Origin: Dictyocoela muelleri
Taxonomy: Eukaryota; Microsporidia
DNA: 14,946 nucleotides
Assembly (NCBI GenBank): GCA_016256075.1
Contig: SDVU01000333.1
Coordinates: forward strand, 1 to 14,946
Direction: 5' to 3'
Of this stretch, positions 14,654 to 14,946 are shown piece by piece; the first letter of the stretch is position 1; the number at the start of each line of letters is the position of its first letter. The notes beneath the pieces were generated by a model. The model was not told the origin of the DNA, made no database searches, and saw only the letters and a program-made list of their open reading frames with translations. The position numbers and the translations under genes were made by a program.

Positions 14654-14946
14654 TATATTAAAAATAATAATTTATTATTATATTTTATTATTAATTATTG
14701 TCGAACGCCAAATCAACACCCACCCCATATCAGCACCCACTTATTTTTCAATAAATTATATTTATATTATGACATACAAAAAAGGCATTACTCTAATTAC
14801 GTCTAAAATTTATAAGGGTCAGGTACAAATTTTTTTATACTTTTTTTGTAGGGGTTACCTCCGCTTTGGGGAAGTAAATCCAAAAAAAAAAAACAATTAT
14901 GGGTTGTAAATATAAGGAGTATAAAAATAAAATTTTTTTAATATTT
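14654..14946. other. A+T-rich DNA outside the pogo element; possible hairpin at the edge
   Basis: No gene is seen. ATCAACACCCAC and ATCAGCACCCAC (near 14712 and 14730) form a short direct repeat. From about 14826 to the end, the order TTTTTTATACTTTTTTTGTA, GGTTACCTCC-GCTTT-GGGGAAGTAAATCC, then TATAAGGAGTATAAAAATAA gives an imperfect inverted repeat that may be a further hairpin element cut by the window end. Confidence 0.35.

Overview
The window is about three-quarters A+T and I found no intact host gene in it. Nearly everything I can identify is decayed transposable-element DNA from a eukaryote. The mix is MULE, pogo/Tigger and Merlin-like DNA transposons, a Ty3/gypsy LTR element, hairpin MITEs and a tRNA-derived SINE, all in very A+T-rich DNA without recognisable introns. 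That would suit a transposon-laden intracellular parasite such as one of the larger microsporidian genomes, but no host gene confirms this and the assignment is an inference.

Layout. 1-1000: A+T-rich DNA with a degenerate ~25-bp tandem array (191-340) and a decayed minus-strand coding tract of unknown family (614-996). 1114-1397 and 1685-1977: two hairpin (foldback) MITEs of one family, the second almost perfectly palindromic with a 3-base loop. 2179-3800: a MULE (MULE-1) with a broken minus-strand transposase and palindromic ends, flanked by 79-bp direct repeats. 3880-4733: nothing recognisable. 4734-5222: a tRNA-derived SINE (SINE-1) ending in a TA microsatellite.

5329-10689: a second, different MULE (MULE-2), also minus strand. 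Its transposase was split by a 3,742-bp Ty3/gypsy element (6333-10074) with two 252-bp LTRs and 5-bp target duplications; this is a fossil with many breaks. 10713-11002: a Merlin/ISXO2-like transposase remnant. 11049-11158: a diverged relative of the SINE.

11267-14651: a pogo/Tigger transposon with TA flanks and terminal inverted repeats at both ends. Its minus-strand transposase was hit first by SINE-2 (11804-12252, perfect 15-bp target duplication) and then by a ~1-kb terminal-inverted-repeat element (12322-13333), which itself holds a third hairpin MITE (12679-12987). The 1-kb element is flanked by 148/161-bp direct copies of the SINE/pogo junction. 14652-14946: A+T-rich DNA with a possible hairpin at the window edge.

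The layers give an order of events: MULE-2 before the LTR element; pogo before SINE-2 before the 1-kb element. The least expected observations are the SINE family itself and two cases of long, target-duplication-like direct repeats (79 bp and ~150 bp) around inverted-repeat elements. All alignments and identities were made by eye.
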